Source: Coffea arabica
Taxonomy: Eukaryota > Streptophyta > Magnoliopsida > Gentianales > Rubiaceae
NCBI RefSeq assembly: GCF_036785885.1
Contig: NC_092330.1
Coordinates: 7,412,525-7,476,524, forward strand
Reading direction: 5' to 3'
Length of the DNA: 64,000 bases
Numbering within the stretch: the first letter of the stretch is position 1; every line of letters starts with the position of its first letter. The notes under the pieces are model-generated. The model was not told where the DNA came from, searched no databases, and saw nothing but the letters and a program-made list of their open reading frames with translations. Positions 22,381-33,679 of this stretch are shown piece by piece. Made by a program: the position numbers and the translations under genes.

Positions 22381-25300
22381 TGTAGACACCAAATTTTTTG
22401 TGCTTTATTTATTTATTTACTATTTGTTTTTTATTTTTTATTATTTTTATTTGTCACATGTAGTTTTGTTTACTTTTAGTTTAGTTATTTTAGCGTAGAA
22501 TGTCTCAAAAAGAAAAATATCTGTTTTAGATTAGTTTCTTCATTTAAAAGTGAAAATTCGAAAAATGAAAAATGAAAAAAAGAAGAGAAAATGCAAAAAA
22601 AAAAAAGAGAGAAAAATGAAAAAAAAAAGGGAAAATCGACGAGAAATGGAAGTTGTATTTTTGTTGTTTTTAGGCCATTTATTTTCCATTCATCGTTAAT
22701 TAAATTGTTTTGTTATATGTTTTAAGTTTATTTTTAATTTTTGTTTTAATTAGTTTCAAAAAAAAAAAAAAAAATGCCGCAGCGTGAAAGCTGCGGACTT
22801 GCGCAGCTTGCAAAGGGGGATTGGGACGGCTCCTGGGAGTGCAAATATGGAGAAAAGGACCTGAAGTTTTAGGGTTAGAAACTAGATATAAAAAGAAAAG
22901 GAAAGACAGCCGCAAGAGGGGATGGATAGAGGAGGGCCGAGAGGAAGAGAGCATACGAGGGACTGGTGACGCAAAGCTGGAGTCTTGGAAAAGAGAAAGA
23001 AAGATCGAGGGAGTGTAGGGATAGACTGAGAAGGAGGGTAGCTACGGGCAACAAGAGGGAAACCAGAAAGATCAAAGGTAGAAATACAGCAAAGGGAAAG
23101 AGGAAAGACGCGGAAAAGAACAGTGCAGAAATCTCTTCTGCGAAACCCACAGCAAGGCTGACTTTTCAGCCTACTTTCACTAGGATTTTCTCCTCCGACT
23201 TTGATTTCTGCTCAAACTACAACGCGATGGGAGTGATTTCCGTTCAGAGATCTTGAAGAAAAAACCATGGGAAGATAGCTAAATCGGGAGCCAAAGTGAC
23301 GACTTCATCAGCATTGAAGTTCGGCGGCGACGTTCGAAATCCCATTTCTGGAATTAGCGTGCATCTCCTGAGCAACATTTCACGTTCAAACGGACACGAA
23401 ATCCTTCTTAGGTAGTTGTTTTCTCCCTATTTTGTGTTGATTCAACATTTTCTTTGGGTAAAAATCAGAGCCTTCATGCATGAATTGACAAACCTTTTGT
23501 TGCTGTTTTGATTTCATGATTTTCATCCTGTTTTGATTCTTGATGCTTCCCTGGTTGCTGTGTCTTTTGTATTTTTCGCGATGTTGATGATGGGTTTTAG
23601 TAATGAAAGGCTTAGATGACATGGTTTTTGTTAGTTTGTAAATGGGTTGTCATTGCTGGGTACGAGATTGGCATGTTTATTGGTTGCTGTTCTTGTTTCT
23701 GTTGGTTTGAATCATCTCGTTTGGGTCAATTAGAGATAGGTAACCATGTCTGAGCAATGTTAAGAGTGATGTTTGATGATGTGTGTGGATTTAGTTGATT
23801 TTAACGAATTTTGGGCATCTCTTTGGCATTGCGAGCTATGGCTTCAAAGCTGCACCAGGAAATTGCAGAATGTAATTGCAGCAGCAAACCTTGTCTTGAA
23901 TCTGATTTGAAATGAACCTGGAGCCTCAAATTTTGTTTTCCTTGTTCTGTCTCTCTCACATAGTATCTTGGCAATGATTTCCTAAGGTCTAGTATGAATT
24001 TGGAAGTTGAATCTTTCTCCTTGTTAAAATTCTTGTTTTGCCACACGAGGTAGCTGAAGTTCCCAAAGTTTTAGCTGGCTGTCGAAGGTCTCTTTTGTTG
24101 CAGAAATATTTTGTAATGCCTTGCATGAAGTTGCTTGAATTGTTCAGATTTTGCATGTTTGTTGTCCGACCTTTTGGTGTTTCCATCTACAAATTTCATG
24201 ATGCAAAATGAGAGGATAGTATGATAGTTGTGTGTGGATTTGATTACGTTTGAAAGCTGTCTTTGTAAAGAGCTGAATTGCAGGAAACTTGCAGCACTTT
24301 CTCTCTTTCCTTCTATTGTTGTTTTGCTGTTTACTTTCATCTTTGCTGGTCAGCTTCAATTCTTGTTTCAATCCTGCAATGGGGTTGCATGCTTAGCTAA
24401 TGATTAATAGTTAAAATCCTGGCATTTGGTGAATATGTTTGCATGATGAACTGAAAAGAAAGTGCGGCTGAATTGGTGCAGAAATGAAAGGCTTCTACGT
24501 AATTTGCATGAGAATGTTTCCAGAAAATTTGCACTTTGGCCCCTCAAGTCTCCCCCTTGTTCACCGTGGCCCAAAATCTGGGAAAATTGAACTAATTTTA
24601 CCCTTTTAAGTTTAATCCTCTGTTTGCATATTTTATGTGATTTGTTTGAATAGATTAATTCTTGTTTGTAGGTTATAATTGAGGTTTAATAATTTTATTT
24701 GATTTTATCATGATTGGGTTCAATAAAACAAGTGATGTTGGCTAAGAGTTTTTTTTTGTTGTTTGGGTTTAAGAAAGTGGGTTTAGTTCACGATTTTGGG
24801 GTTTTGGTTTGGGTTTAAGAGGTAAAAGCCCACTCCTTTGGCTGATTTTGTTTTATTGGAATGTGAAGCCTGATCCACTCCATTTTGCCTTGGACTTTCG
24901 TTTGGATTTGGGAAGCTTGGGCCCAAACAAATAGAGGAAATGGCCCAATGGTTTGGTCCATTAAAAAACCAGAAATGATTTTGCAGATCAGTCCCTGTAC
25001 TTTTCTTTAATTTCACTGTGGCCCTGGATATTTCCAACTACTTTCAATTCGGTCCTTACTTTAATTGCAAATAAGTCCTTGAACTTTATTTTTCTTTAAT
25101 TTTAGCCCCAAAATTTTGCCAATCTTTGCAATCAAGTCCTTTCTTCTCTTGACTTCTTAAATGTGGGTTGTTGACATGATTTAATTGATTCAAATTCATG
25201 TTTATTTTTATCCTTTGTGATTATTTGTCAAATAAATTGGCACCTTGACTTATTTATTATTTTGGAGGATAAATAAGTTGATTTCACTCCATTAGAGCTT

Positions 25301-26963
25301 CATTTCAAGGGAGGTATAATTTCCTTTATCCCTTTTTGTCTCTCCTATGTGATCCAATGTGCTAGGTGTGAATCGCATGCCTAATTTGCTTTCATTACCA
25401 TTCTTTAGTTCCATTATTTCATTCATTCTTGCTTTTATTAAATTATTCTTTTAAATGGGGTATGTGTACACCTCTTGGCTTGTAATAGATAGGGCTGTGG
25501 CGAGCAATTTGGTCCATTTTCCCCTTCCCCTTTTTGTTTTAGTTAGTGAATGTAATAGGTTCATTAGTTGGTTGCATGCCTACGTGTTAAGTGTTTAATC
25601 GCTTTATTAGGTCCTTGCATCTAGTCGAGCATGCTAAATGTTACGTGCTACGTGTTTATGAGTATTTAGTATGTCTACTTGCTTTCCATAGTGTGGATGA
25701 ATGGAATGGATGAATGTACGTCACCACACTAGTCCAACGCTAGTTGTGGCTTCTTTTATCGTTTCCACTAGTCCAACGCTAGTCGGAATTCATAGAATGG
25801 GCTAGTCCAACGCTAGACCCTTAGGGATTTTCCCTCGATAGTACATCATTTGTTTGTTCACCACATATCACGCATTTTCCTTAGTTTTATCATTTGGCAT
25901 GATCCTCAAACCCCTTTTCCTCTCATTTTAGGTTTTGCATCCCATACTAGCTATAGGGTCCATTTTGCTTGAGTGTCCCCCTCCGATAAGGGAAACGAGC
26001 GAGTGTGGCTACTCGATAGCCTTAGCACGCTAGTTTCGCCTTCTAATCCAAGGGAAAATCGAAGTCGAAAAGTTAGAAGTCAACCCCCGTACCCGACTTG
26101 TTGCATTCCCCTAGGGTCATACTTTCATCACTTCTATACTCTTTTAATCACATTTTTCTTATATTTCGCAATCCATATTTTTCACTACATCTTTATCATT
26201 TATTTACTTTACTTCACAAATGAAATTCAAGTTTCACTTATATATGTACTACTCTATCTTCATTCATTTGCACACACAAACACTTTGATTTTCATACAAA
26301 TTCACACATGCACTTTCTTTACACATTCGCACACAAACACTTTGTTTTTCACACCATTTCATACATGAATCTTTTCATACACTTGCACACTTGCACTTGA
26401 GTCACCATTTGCATCAATCGACCTCTATGAGGTTTCCCTTTATTGGCCGCCACAATTCATGTGGTTTGGGACCAAAAACCTCACGAGAGACATCGTAGAA
26501 TTTAGGATTGCATTTCTCATTCATTAGTCTTTGTCCAAATTGCAAATACATACTTTGGGTAGAAAAAATTAGGAAAATAAGGGTTAAATCACGCAACTAG
26601 CCTTGGCTAGGTCGAAGGGGTGCCTTGAATTTTTATCCTTGCCTCCCCCTTCGTCAAATGTGACTCCCGAACCTTTTTCTTTGTTTGCGTGGACTAGGAG
26701 TCGTTCAAAAGGATTTCTTACTTTTTTCCTTAAAAAATTCACTTTTTGGGTGACTTGGTACACCCTAACTCTATACCAAGTGGCGACTCCATTTTTCATA
26801 TAAAAAGACCCTTTTTGAACTATTTTTCTTGGGTCAAATCGTCGCATTTTCAAAAGTCCCATTTAGACCCATTTTTATTTTTATCAAAAAAAATTCACTT
26901 TTTCCAAACCAATAAAATCACAAAAACAATCATTTTATTTTTCCAAAAAAATGGGGCGCGACA
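22381..26963 (+). repeat. Left LTR of the LARD-like element
   Basis: 4,583 bp. A poly(A) run (22758-22774) is followed by the hairpin GCCGCAGC..GCTGCGG at about 22776-22796, then AGATATAAAAAG near 22885, a plausible TATA box. Three copies of CTAGTCCAACGCTAG lie at about 25729, 25768 and 25802. Many small frames here recur exactly in the right LTR; they are not genes. Confidence 0.9.
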
Positions 26964-26965
26964 GT

Positions 26966-26984
26966 TGGCGACTCCACTGGGGAC
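26966..26984 (+). other. Primer binding site, tRNA-Arg-like
   Basis: TGGCGACTCCACTGGGGAC begins two bases after the LTR end. This type of primer site is typical of Ogre-like elements, reported as tRNA-Arg; the tRNA assignment is from memory of that family, not tested here. Confidence 0.7.
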
Positions 26985-28249
26985 TACCTAAGTGGGTCCA
27001 AGCTTTTGATTTAGCCATTCTTTTCCATTTTCCACCCTTATTATGCATTGCATTTGGATATTAGGGTTGCATCTTCCATTTTTAGGACCTTTTGTCTCAC
27101 GTACGCATTCAACTACCCCCTCACTCACGTATGTATGATTGATTGGATGTATGTTTATCTCGCGCTTGCATTGCATTTGGGGGGGGTGTCACCTTTAGAG
27201 CCTCGCGTGGTTCTCAACCCCTTCCCTCAAAATAGGGAGCACTTCATACGTGCACGTTTACTTATTGTTATCCCATTTTATTTTATTTTTCGTGGGCGCT
27301 ATCCCACACCGCCTTGTAGGATTAGGATCGATTGCCTTGGGTAGGCGGCTGGTGTGCACTGCGCCCATAGCGCTACCTAAGGGATCACTCAAGCCACCGA
27401 TCGAAGGCCTTGGGAGTGATGACCCTTTGCCTTTAGGTCTGAAGGCTTGGGAGCCGAAGCCTTATCGAGTCTAGTTGCATTAGTGAACCCCAGCCTCATG
27501 CATCCATGTTAGACTTGCCTAGGGTAGAGTCGACCTTACCCTATTAAGCACATTAGGCACGAGGGAAGGGGTTCCACCCCTTTTATTTGCTTTTATTGTA
27601 TTTCTTTTATTGCTCCCAATGTGTTATGTGTACTATCAACTGCACTAACCATTCTTTTGTTTTCCTGACTTGCATTCATGTGCCTTAGCAATAAGAGGCC
27701 CCTTGGGCACTCTTTTAGTGACTTACCCACTAGATAACTCACATGTTTAAATTTCAGTCATTACACTTAATTTTCAGTAAGTACATTTTTCATTTTTAGA
27801 CCTTTTCCCCCGATGCATTATTTATGTCCTTTAGGCCATATTTGTGACATATTTACATCGCTTTAATAAATGGCATCATGCATCCACCTTAGAAGGGAAT
27901 GCCACATAGGGAATCCCGTTTTAGAAATCAGCCACCCCATGTCTCGGATATATAATCCAATGAGACTTGCACGTTTACCTTTCTCGTACCATCCAAAGGG
28001 GTAGTGCACAAGGTAAAGTAGGATCCAATCATTTTCATAGAGTGATTTTTGGAATATGAACGTCTAATAATCACTTTTTGGCCATTTTATCAAAGTTGGT
28101 AAAAATCCCTTGCGTAAAGGACATTAATTTGAAGAAATTCACAAATAATTCCTTATCATTGAGACAGTTAATAAACTGAGGCCAAATCGTGATTTTAGAA
28201 GGCTCATAGACTAATTTTTTTGAAACCATCAATGGCGGAACGATTCAAT
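26985..28249. other. 5' internal leader of the LARD-like element, no coding
   Basis: Non-coding 5' internal sequence. Short frames near 27048-27474 have no recognisable gag features and look like chance openings. It corresponds in place to the long leader of Ogre-type elements. Confidence 0.5.
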
Positions 28250-28665
28250 CGATCCATTTTGTCAATTCCTAGTCAATTTTGAATAAATCATTCATTTGAC
28301 CAATTTACCCTTTTTAGGGTCATCCGGTCAATTTTTGAAAAATCATCCATTCATTTGACCAATTTACCCTTTTTAGGGTCATCCGGTCGATTTTGAATAA
28401 ATCGTCAATTCATTTGACCAATTTACCCTTTTTAGGGTCATTTGACCAATTTACCCTTTTTAGGGTCATCCGGTCAATTTTTGAAAAATCATCCATTCAT
28501 TTGACCAATTTACCCTTTTTAGGGTCATCTGGTCAATTTTGAATAAATCGTCAATTCATTTGACCAACTTACCCTTTTAGGGTCATTTGACCAATCTACC
28601 CTTTTTAGGGTCATCCGGTCGATTTTTAATAAATTGTCAATTTCATTTGACCAATTAAGGTTTCA
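28250..28665 (+). repeat. Tandem array, about 58-bp unit, seven TTAGGGTCAT cores
   Basis: Repeated block CATTTGACCAATTTACCC, then TTTTTAGGGTCAT, then CCGGTCAATTTTTGAATAAATC with small variations. Seven cores can be counted; some units are shortened by loss of the second half. Confidence 0.85.
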
Positions 28666-31600
28666 ATGTCGAATTTCAAAATGGAAAACCTAGTCGATTT
28701 TGAGGAAAACATCCATTGCATCCAGCCATTTGATCAGTTGGAGTTTTGACCCGTGCTTCACTGAGAAAAGTTGTCAAAACGAATTCCAATCTCTTTGATA
28801 GGAAGTTCGTCAACGTCAAACCCGTATGTTTTTCACAAATTCTTGTATCGATCAAAAGTGATCAATCCCTTCGGACGAGGTCCTCATTTTGACCAACGTC
28901 TCTTCTCATTCCAATGGGCCAAATTTTTTTTTTTTAAAAAAAAAAATTATTTTTCACTCCATGAGTTGATCGGATCCATCAGGTATTGTATAGTGCCTAC
29001 TCTAGCGGATTGCATTTTCATGCTAGGCCTACCCTTGGCACAAAAAGGGTTCCCCCATAGGACATGCATACCGATTTTGCAGTTTTGCCTACTAACTCTG
29101 GGTATTTTTCTTTTGTTTTCCCCCTCCCCTGCATTCATAAAAATGTTTCAATAAGACGAAAATATTCTTCTATATCTGATGATAATTTTAATCCAATAAA
29201 GTTTGAAAATTACAAGTGTTATTTGATTCTTGGGCAGATCCTACAATGAAAACATAAATGATCTATCTGGAAGCTCTACGCTAAAGCCTCTGAGAGATTT
29301 TGTAATTGTTTTCCAAAGGAAAATTCTGTTTATTTGATTTGTTAATACATTTTGTTCCAAAAGGAAAGGAGACAAAAGTGTATATTTTGAGCTCTTTACA
29401 AGTTTCTCTTTTCATCTGTATCATAATTGAACGAGAAATTTTGTTTCAAATTTTTTTCAGCAATAAAATTTTTGGACAATTATTGTTTTGTATATTCATG
29501 TACATTTCATTCTTTGCTCATTGGAGATTTCATGATGAATTTTAAGAAAATAAGACCAAATTAAGATTTTTTCAACCTCCAGCCTGAAAATTCACAAGTG
29601 TATGCTTTCTAAAATCCTTGCGTACACTAGATTGGGGATCTGAGTTACACAATAAACGTGCTCAAAAAATAAGAGTAGTCACTCAAAAGACCCAATGAGA
29701 TACCTTTTCTCCTTCACTGTACAATTCATATTTTTGTCACTTCTATTGACCCCAAAATAAAATCAGTCACATTGATTGATAAAATTGCAAATTGGGGCAA
29801 CCTTTGCTTGGAAAAATGTCCATGGTGTCTAATTGGATTCAATTCACATCTAAGTGAAAGCAAAATGTGCATTGTTCTTGTTTGTTTTGAAAATTTAGAA
29901 TGATACTTCAAGCGTTCATTTCTCTATCCATACAGATTTTATCAGTTGCTCTCCCCTTTGAGCCTTTGAAAGAATAAATTCGTTTCAAATAAGAGCCTTA
30001 ATGATCACTACCTTACATTGGAAAGTTTTCAAATGGATTTTCAATAAGCAATTCGCTACTTTGGTTGTCATGGAGCGTAAGAATGATACTTTGGCCATCG
30101 TTTCTACAACCCAAACACAATTTACCCCTTGCATCCTCATTTGAGCTAAAAATTGGTGGTTCTTTTCGAATGCACATATGATCGCACCCCACATTGGGGA
30201 AGGAGATTGGGGAATTTTAAAAAAAAAAAGAGGAAAAAAAGAAAAAGAGGAAAGGGAACCGCGAATTGGGGAAATTTGATTCCATTTGGGTTCCAATTTT
30301 TGGAAAAAAGGAAGAGTTTTGTCCACGTGGATCGCCTATGTCTCACAAATATGGATGAACAAGGGTCTTCCTCAGTCAGTAATTCAGATACATGCAAAAA
30401 AAAAAAAATTTCGCATTAACGAAAGTTTTCTTTCAGAGTTATTGTAAGGAACGGAATACAAGTCAGGCCATCTTCTTTTCCAATCGGACATTCTATCCCT
30501 AGTTTTCCCTTTTGAGCCTTCAGAATAAAATACTTCGTTTGGCAACACCTGAGAATCGCAAACCCCACACTGGGGCAAGTTTGGGTTGAAAAGGAAAATT
30601 TCAAGAAGTGAAAAGGTGAAAAGCCACAAAATCAAAAGACAAAAGAAGAAAAGAGAACCTCAGTTCAAAAGTAAACTGGGGCAAATTTTGTGAAAGTTCA
30701 AAAGAATGGCAGAAAGCCGAAAAATCAAAAGAATAAAGAAAATGAAAGAGAAAAAGCCTCAATTGAGCATAAACTGGGGCAAATTTTGATTTAACCCTAA
30801 AATAGGGTTGACACAACAATGCGATCTCAGATTCTTCAAACCATTCTTAAAATCTGCCTTCAAGCCTTAACTTTTCTAAACACCCCACCTGACCCCATTA
30901 CAAAAGCCGAAAGTCCTGACTTCTGTTCTTTGCGATGGCCCTGTCAAGAAAATTTCTGATGCCGGAAAATTTTAGTTGTATTTCTGAATTGCTTGGGTAT
31001 GGGGTTGACGCTACTCACCATGTGAAAACCCACCAGATCAAAGGAAAAAACGGAAAAGCAAAAAGAAAAAATGAAATACAAAAGATTCGATGGTGAAGTC
31101 ACTATTGAGTAATCAAACAAAGTTCAGAATCTTCGGGTTCAAAATAGGGGCAATTTTGGAAAAATGCGATTTGTGGTGCAATGTCCTTGAAAGTCTTATT
31201 CTTCAATTATCGTTTCAAGCCACATTACAAGCTAACAAAGTCCATCGTTGACTTATTCCTTCATGACAATCCAAAGTGAGAATTATAGGGAATCCATCAA
31301 TCATTTGTGATCATAAGGGTATAACCAGTTTTCGCATGTTTAGCTATCGTTCCTACCCTTTTGTTGCAAGCTTAAAGCTTATATGTTGACTCAATTTTCT
31401 TAAACAAGGGTGACAAACTTTCTGCTTTCACTAAGATGTGATGTTAAATCGATTATAGTTTTGAGCACCAAAATAAGACAAATCTTGACCTCCCATTTCC
31501 TTCAGCCGCTTCCAAATAAAAAAATCAGATCACTTGGTTGGTCCTGACAGATGAACCAACAAGAAATAGTGACCCATTACCTAAAGCATTGATGCTAAAG

Positions 31601-32190
31601 TGGGGAAGAAATCTTTCGTAATTTGGCATTATTTTGAGAAATTCATCATGGAATGTGCTATATCAGTTTAAGCAAGACATTCAATTTTCTTCATGTTAGG
31701 AAAAGCAATTGCTTACCCTGTGCAAATAAATGGAGAAGCATCCAAACCAATTTTTACAATCAAGTGGGCCCACACTGGGGAAAAATTTTTATTCATGGGA
31801 TTTCACAGAATAAGCCCACACTGGGGCAAAATTTTTATAGTTCATTTGAGGATTTCGTCCAAAAATCAAATAATGCATTTTTCAAATCAATCACGCTGTT
31901 TCTTTTCATGAAATTCAAGTGCATGTCATATTTTGGTAAGCCCCTGTGCAGGTATTCATAGTTGAAATCGACGAAGGAGCATCTGGCGATGTGGAAAGCC
32001 GACGCCGAAGAAAGAAAAGAAAGAAGGGAAAAAGGACCCTACACTGAGGGCAAATTATTTTGAAAAAGATTCTCTCGAAAAATCTGAAAAAATTCAAAAT
32101 TCAAAAAATCAAAAAATCAAGTTCAAATTCTTGTTTCTTGGAAAATCAAATTTCTTGTTTCTTGACAATCACACTTAATTTCTTGACCAA
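28666..32190. other. Interior of the LARD-like element with recurrent CACTGGGGCAAATTTT motifs
   Basis: No coding domain recognisable on either strand. A purine-rich motif close to ACTGGGGCAAATTTT recurs near 30191, 30567, 30673, 30770, 31141, 31771, 31817 and 32041, each resembling the real polypurine tract at 33664-33679. Purine-rich runs of A and GAAA separate them. Confidence 0.6.
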
Positions 32191-32194
32191 TTGG

Positions 32195-32400
32195 AGGCAG
32201 GATTGGGTCTTATCCCACTGGCCATTCACAAAAATCAAGTTGGGCCTGGACTTCGTGCCGCCAACCCTCCAAAAATCACATTGGGCCGGGATTTCATGCC
32301 GCCAACATCACAAATCATGTCGGGCCTGGATTTTGTGCCGCCGACATCCTATTGAGTCTGAAATTTGTGCCGCCAGTGCAACCAAGGCAGGCTTGGGTGT
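32195..32400 (+). repeat. Tandem array, 45-bp class, GGGCCTGGA...GTGCCGCC
   Basis: About four imperfect units of the form TTGGGCCTGGATTTYGTGCCGCC plus a variable spacer, next to GGYTTGGGTxTAATCCCACT motifs. It forms the first of three neighbouring repeat classes. Confidence 0.7.
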
Positions 32401-32504
32401 AATCCCACTAATCAATTCATCATACTGGGGCAAATTATTTTGGGAAGTTTTTCAAAAAAAAAAAAATCAAAAACTCAAAAAATCAAAAATCAAATCAAGT
32501 TCAC

Positions 32505-32820
32505 CTCGGCAGGCTCGGGTTTTATCCCACTGACCGCTTTTACTTTCGTTGGGCACGGGTTTTATCCCTCCGACCACGGCAGGCTCGGGTTTTATCCCAC
32601 TGACCGCTTTTATTTTTCGTTGGGCACGGGTTTTATCCCTCCGACCTTGGCAGGCTCGGGTTTTATCCCACTGACCGCTTTTACTTTCGTTGGGCACGAG
32701 TTTTATCCCTCCGACCGACCTCGGCAGGCTCGAGTTTTATCCCACTGACCGCTTTTACTTTCGTTGGGCACGGGTTTTATCCTTCCGACCTCGGCAGGCT
32801 CGGGTTTTATCCCACTGTCC
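32505..32820 (+). repeat. Tandem array, about 72-bp composite unit
   Basis: Four to five units, each made of two related halves: GGCAGGCTCGGGTTTTATCC..CACTGACC and TTGGGCACGGGTTTTATCC..CTCCGACC. The open frames across it are repeat artefacts. Confidence 0.85.
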
Positions 32821-32999
32821 GATTGTCATTTTCACAGCTACTAGAGCTGGGTTAGTCCCACTAGTAAGCATTTCATTTGCATCACTAAAAAACATGGGTC
32901 AGTCCCGTTAACACTTCATTTCACTTCTTTCATTTGCATCACCAATAAACATGGGTCAATCCCACCAACACTCTGTCTCACTTCAATTCATAAGATTTA

Positions 33000-33580
33000 A
33001 ATTCTGTTCGGGTCAGTCCCGTTTAAATTCTGTTCGGGTCAGTCCCGTTTAAATTCCTGTTTCGGGTCAGTCCCGTTTAAATTCCTGTTTCGGGTCAGTC
33101 CCGTTTAAATTCTGTTCGGGTCAGTCCCGTTTAAATTGCTGTTCGGGTCAGTCCCGTTTAAATTCCTGTTTCGGGTCAGTCCCGTTTAAATTGCTGTTCG
33201 GGTCAGTCCCGTTTAAAAATTCTGTTCGGGTCAGTCCCGTTTAAATTCCTGTTCGGGTCAGTCCCGTTTAAAAATTCTGTTCGGGTCAGTCCCGTTTAAA
33301 TTTCTGTTCGGGTCAGTCCCGTTTAAATTCCTGTTCGGGTCAGTCCCGTTTAAAAATTCTGTTCGGGTCAGTCCCGTTTAAATTCCTGTTCGGGTCAGTC
33401 CCGTTTTAAAATTTTGTTCGGGTCAGTCCCGTTTAAAAATTCTGTTCGGGTCAGTCCCGTTTAAATTCCTGTTCGGGTCAGTCCCGTTTAAAAATTCTGT
33501 TCGGGTCAGTCCCGTTTTAATTTCTGTTCGGGTCAGTCCCGTTTAAATTCTGTTCGGGTCAGTCCCGTGTTATAATTCCT
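33000..33580 (+). repeat. Tandem array, about 26-bp unit, 21 copies of GGGTCAGTCCCG
   Basis: Units of TGTTCGGGTCAGTCCCGTTT with AAATTC-type linkers that vary in length by 1-4 bp. I count 21 cores. Each core CGGG-TCAGT-CCCG can form a 4-bp stem. The array lies about 100 bp before the 3' LTR, the usual place for satellite-like arrays in Ogre-type elements. Confidence 0.92.
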
Positions 33581-33663
33581 GTTCGTGGGAATCTTTTGCA
33601 GCCAAATAACACAGGTAAGTATTTGGTGTCTACTTCTTTGTCTCAAGTTTTTCCAAAACTCAA

Positions 33664-33679
33664 ACAAAGAGGGGCAAAC
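33664..33679 (+). other. Polypurine tract of the LARD-like element
   Basis: AACAAAGAGGGGCAAAC abuts the TGTAGACACC start of the 3' LTR at 33680. Confidence 0.75.

Noticed and set aside
22700..26862. Many small frames that occur twice (22.7-26.9 kb and 34.0-38.2 kb)
   Set aside because: They are repeated only because they lie in the two LTRs of one element. None has a recognisable domain.
32060..32911. Open frames of 73-157 codons with repeated GFIPLTAFT-like peptides
   Set aside because: Pure translation of the 72-bp tandem array. The same pattern appears in other frames.
33000..33580. Regular short repeats resembling a CRISPR array
   Set aside because: Spacers are only a few bases, nearly all the same, and there are no cas genes. 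The context is a plant retrotransposon, so this is a simple tandem array.
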